Part shown: one piece after another, positions 62,494-64,000 of the stretch
Numbering within the stretch: position 1 is the first letter of the stretch
Layout of the letters: each line of letters opens with the position of its first letter
NCBI GenBank assembly: GCA_015501075.1
Contig: JADNYJ010000052.1
Span: forward strand, 124,001 to 188,000
DNA: 64,000 bases
Reading direction: 5' to 3'
From: Gymnopilus junonius
Lineage: Eukaryota > Basidiomycota > Agaricomycetes > Agaricales > Galerinaceae
Position numbers and translations under genes: made by a program
Notes under the pieces: model-generated
What the model saw: only the letters and a program-made list of their open reading frames with translations
Databases searched by the model: none
What the model was told of the DNA's origin: nothing

Positions 62494-63753
62494 TTATAAA
62501 ACCAATAGTTTGTCTATTCTAGATTTGAGATTTGAACGAACTTTGAAGCAATAAACGGTTACCAATCATGTACTCTATACTATGGGCCATTATATAAATG
62601 TGTTTATGCGTTTGAGGTTGCGGGACATGCTGAACCCTGACCAAGAGCACGGACACCAACGGATTCTGTTGGAGGGGATGGGGGCTTTAAGGAGGATCAA
62701 TGTCAAACAGTAGATCGCAATTGAATTGAAAAGTTCCGTCGTTATGCAAATATCATCCCAGATCACTTGATAAGCCCAAACAAAAGCACCACCGATTGCA
62801 AGCAGTATGTAGTCAGAAGGTTCCGAATTTCGAGAGTCCGCCCCTCCGCCCGTCTGCACGTCCGCACGAGGCTGACTAATATCCCAAAGCGGATGTGACG
62901 ATCGTGGCTGTCACCTCTCGTGATTAGCGCGTTAGCCTCACCCTGCGTTTTGACCGCAAAATACAAGAGATTTTGCGGATGTCTTTTGCCCGCATTTATG
63001 GTTTTTTGGCAAGTGCCGGTATCACATAAATATATTAATTAAGCAAGAGTTTTTGAAAGGCTTGTGACGGTTTGTCAACGTTGATCTCAGGTTGCAACTT
63101 AGCGGGCAGAACTGCACTCAACGGCCTCCAGCGATGCATCTGCCTGGAGTGTCAGGGTGGGATGACAGAACAAAATGCATTTGAGCCAAATTTTTGTGCC
63201 CCGTCGCCCACGGTAATACATGTATCACCTTGAAATTATCGGTATAAAAACTTTTTTTTCTCAAATGTGCGCGCTGCATTAACATTCACACTTCAGTTTT
63301 CATTTTGATTTTCAACTTATAGGAACAGACAAATTATAAATTATATATATATGCCATTTACATATTAAAGCTGCCTTGGATAGTAAATAGGGAGGACGAG
63401 AGACTCTGGGGGCAATATGAAATTATGGGTGTGGCGCGGCAGGCGTGATTGTTGTGTAAGCAACCAAGTGCGGTCGTGCGGACTGTGCGGAGGGCGGACT
63501 CTCGAAATACGGAACGTCCTCGCAGTAGTGAAGATAGGCCATTCTTGCCACCAATCGTCAAATACAGCCTGACGTTATTCGAGGCGAAGTTCGGTGTGTT
63601 TTAACTAGGACATACGCAGATGTCAGATCCAATCCAAATAAAAATTGTGTTCCAATTATGAAAACTACCCAAGACTTGGCAGCGTGAACTAGACGGGACT
63701 AAACCAGCAGGTACTAATCTTGTGATATGACCTACTGACCAGACAGGTATGTT
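62494..63753. other. Intergenic with inverted-repeat structure
   Basis: 1.26 kb between convergent genes. It contains the imperfect inverted-repeat pair described separately and, at 62954-62978, a 9-bp perfect hairpin (CCGCAAAAT, 7-base loop, ATTTTGCGG). An AT-rich, low-complexity stretch lies at 63240-63360. No gene supported. Confidence 0.5.
62820..63515. repeat. Imperfect inverted-repeat pair, possible degenerate element
   Basis: Left arm 62820-62869 and right arm 63474-63515. The arms share GTTCCG[A/T]ATTTCGAGAG, then TCCGCC, a CTCCGC block and GTCCGCACGA in inverted order, with one substitution and small indels. The left arm contains degenerate tandem octamers (GTCCGCCC, CTCCGCCC, GTCTGCAC, GTCCGCAC). 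No flanking target duplication found. It could be the worn ends of a DNA transposon or a long hairpin locus. Confidence 0.6.
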
Positions 63754-64000
63754 TCACTGGACCAGTACTTTAACAGCAGCCTGCAGACTTCGAATACATT
63801 CTTCATGCAGCTCGTCCACAATTTCCTGATTCCCGTAGTCATTTCATGTCTCATTGGAGTCATCGCGAAACGTACCTTTGCCGGCATGATCTTAGATGTT
63901 AGTCCCACTGAAGAACCCGCCCATACAAGTAGTCGACTGGTGTCACCGGTTCGAGTGCCTTCTGTGAACTTCTGTCTCAGGGTATCTAAATCTTCTCCTC
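63754..64000 (-). CDS. Nitronate monooxygenase (2-nitropropane dioxygenase), C-terminal part
   Basis: Seen: two exons on the minus strand joined by a 50-nt intron (63826-63875, GTACGT donor, TCAG acceptor). The exon entering from beyond the window reads EDLDTLRQKFTEGTRTGDTS then RLLVWAGSSVGLTSKIMPAK. The last exon reads EIVDELHEECIRSLQAAVKV and ends LVQ with TGA at 63754-63756. Family knowledge: FMN-dependent nitronate monooxygenases (NPD family) oxidise alkyl nitronates, and the W-AG-(S/T)-VG--- motif near the C-terminus belongs to the flavin-binding barrel end. Only the last 60 or so residues are inside the window; the active site lies beyond it. A role in handling nitro toxins is inferred. 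Confidence 0.8.

Noticed and set aside
63940..63960. GGTTCGAGTGCC as a tRNA B-box
   Set aside because: It lies inside the coding exon of the nitronate monooxygenase, and no cloverleaf can be built around it.

Overview
The window reads as nuclear DNA of a mushroom-forming basidiomycete (Agaricomycetes). Genes are split by many introns of about 50-65 nt with GTRNGT-like donors and are densely packed on both strands. The conserved set is fungal: clathrin heavy chain, Mak16, Rho3, Caf40, a GDP-mannose transporter, pyruvate carboxylase and a sphinganine C4-hydroxylase. Two Zn2Cys6 regulators have the Cys spacing and N-terminal layout I associate with this class. I cannot name the species. All exon structures were read by eye from splice signals and frame continuity.

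Layout. 68-6362 (-) is a complete Mus7/Mms22-type replication-repair scaffold. 6963-8146 (+) is an RBR ubiquitin ligase. 8247-11620 (-) is a CDF zinc transporter like yeast Msc2 with a very long His-rich loop. 11980-15602 (-) and 29398-32786 (+) are two paralogous Zn2Cys6 transcription factors in inverted orientation. Between them lie a Tsr4/PDCD2 ribosome-assembly chaperone (16032-17845), a CCCH plus Smr protein (18396-21222), a gene with three LGFP-like repeats (22677-24746) and a Ser/Pro-rich coiled-coil protein (25363-27172). 33180-34338 is Rho3. 34876-36166 (-) is Mak16 and 36332-42663 (+) is clathrin heavy chain; they share a 165-bp divergent promoter. 43002-44434 is a LYC1-type acetyltransferase, 44873-45932 (-) a Sur2-type hydroxylase, 46157-47414 (-) Caf40, 47505-49817 (-) an ADF-H/coiled-coil/PH protein, 50073-51694 a DUF1295 membrane reductase-like protein and 51915-53180 (-) a PQ-loop membrane protein. 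55497-57043 is Vrg4, 57466-62493 pyruvate carboxylase, and 63754-64000 (-) the C-terminal end of a nitronate monooxygenase running off the window.

Non-genic structure. A 794-bp element at 53340-54133 has perfect 25-bp terminal inverted repeats and an 8-bp target duplication, and carries three copies of a near-palindromic GCGCGAAGCGCG motif: a non-autonomous DNA transposon. A second, imperfect inverted-repeat pair frames 62820-63515. Pyruvate carboxylase carries about 16 single-base frame breaks, nearly all between 58.07 and 59.9 kb, while the conserved protein otherwise remains readable. This looks more like local consensus error than a decayed gene.

Functional picture. This is mostly housekeeping: genome maintenance, membrane traffic (clathrin, Rho3, PQ-loop, ADF-H/PH), ER/Golgi metal and sugar-nucleotide transport, ribosome assembly (Mak16, Tsr4) and mRNA turnover (Caf40). 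The accessory pieces most worth attention are the LGFP-repeat gene, the inverted transcription-factor pair and the transposon. I found no gene cluster, CRISPR array, rRNA or convincing tRNA.
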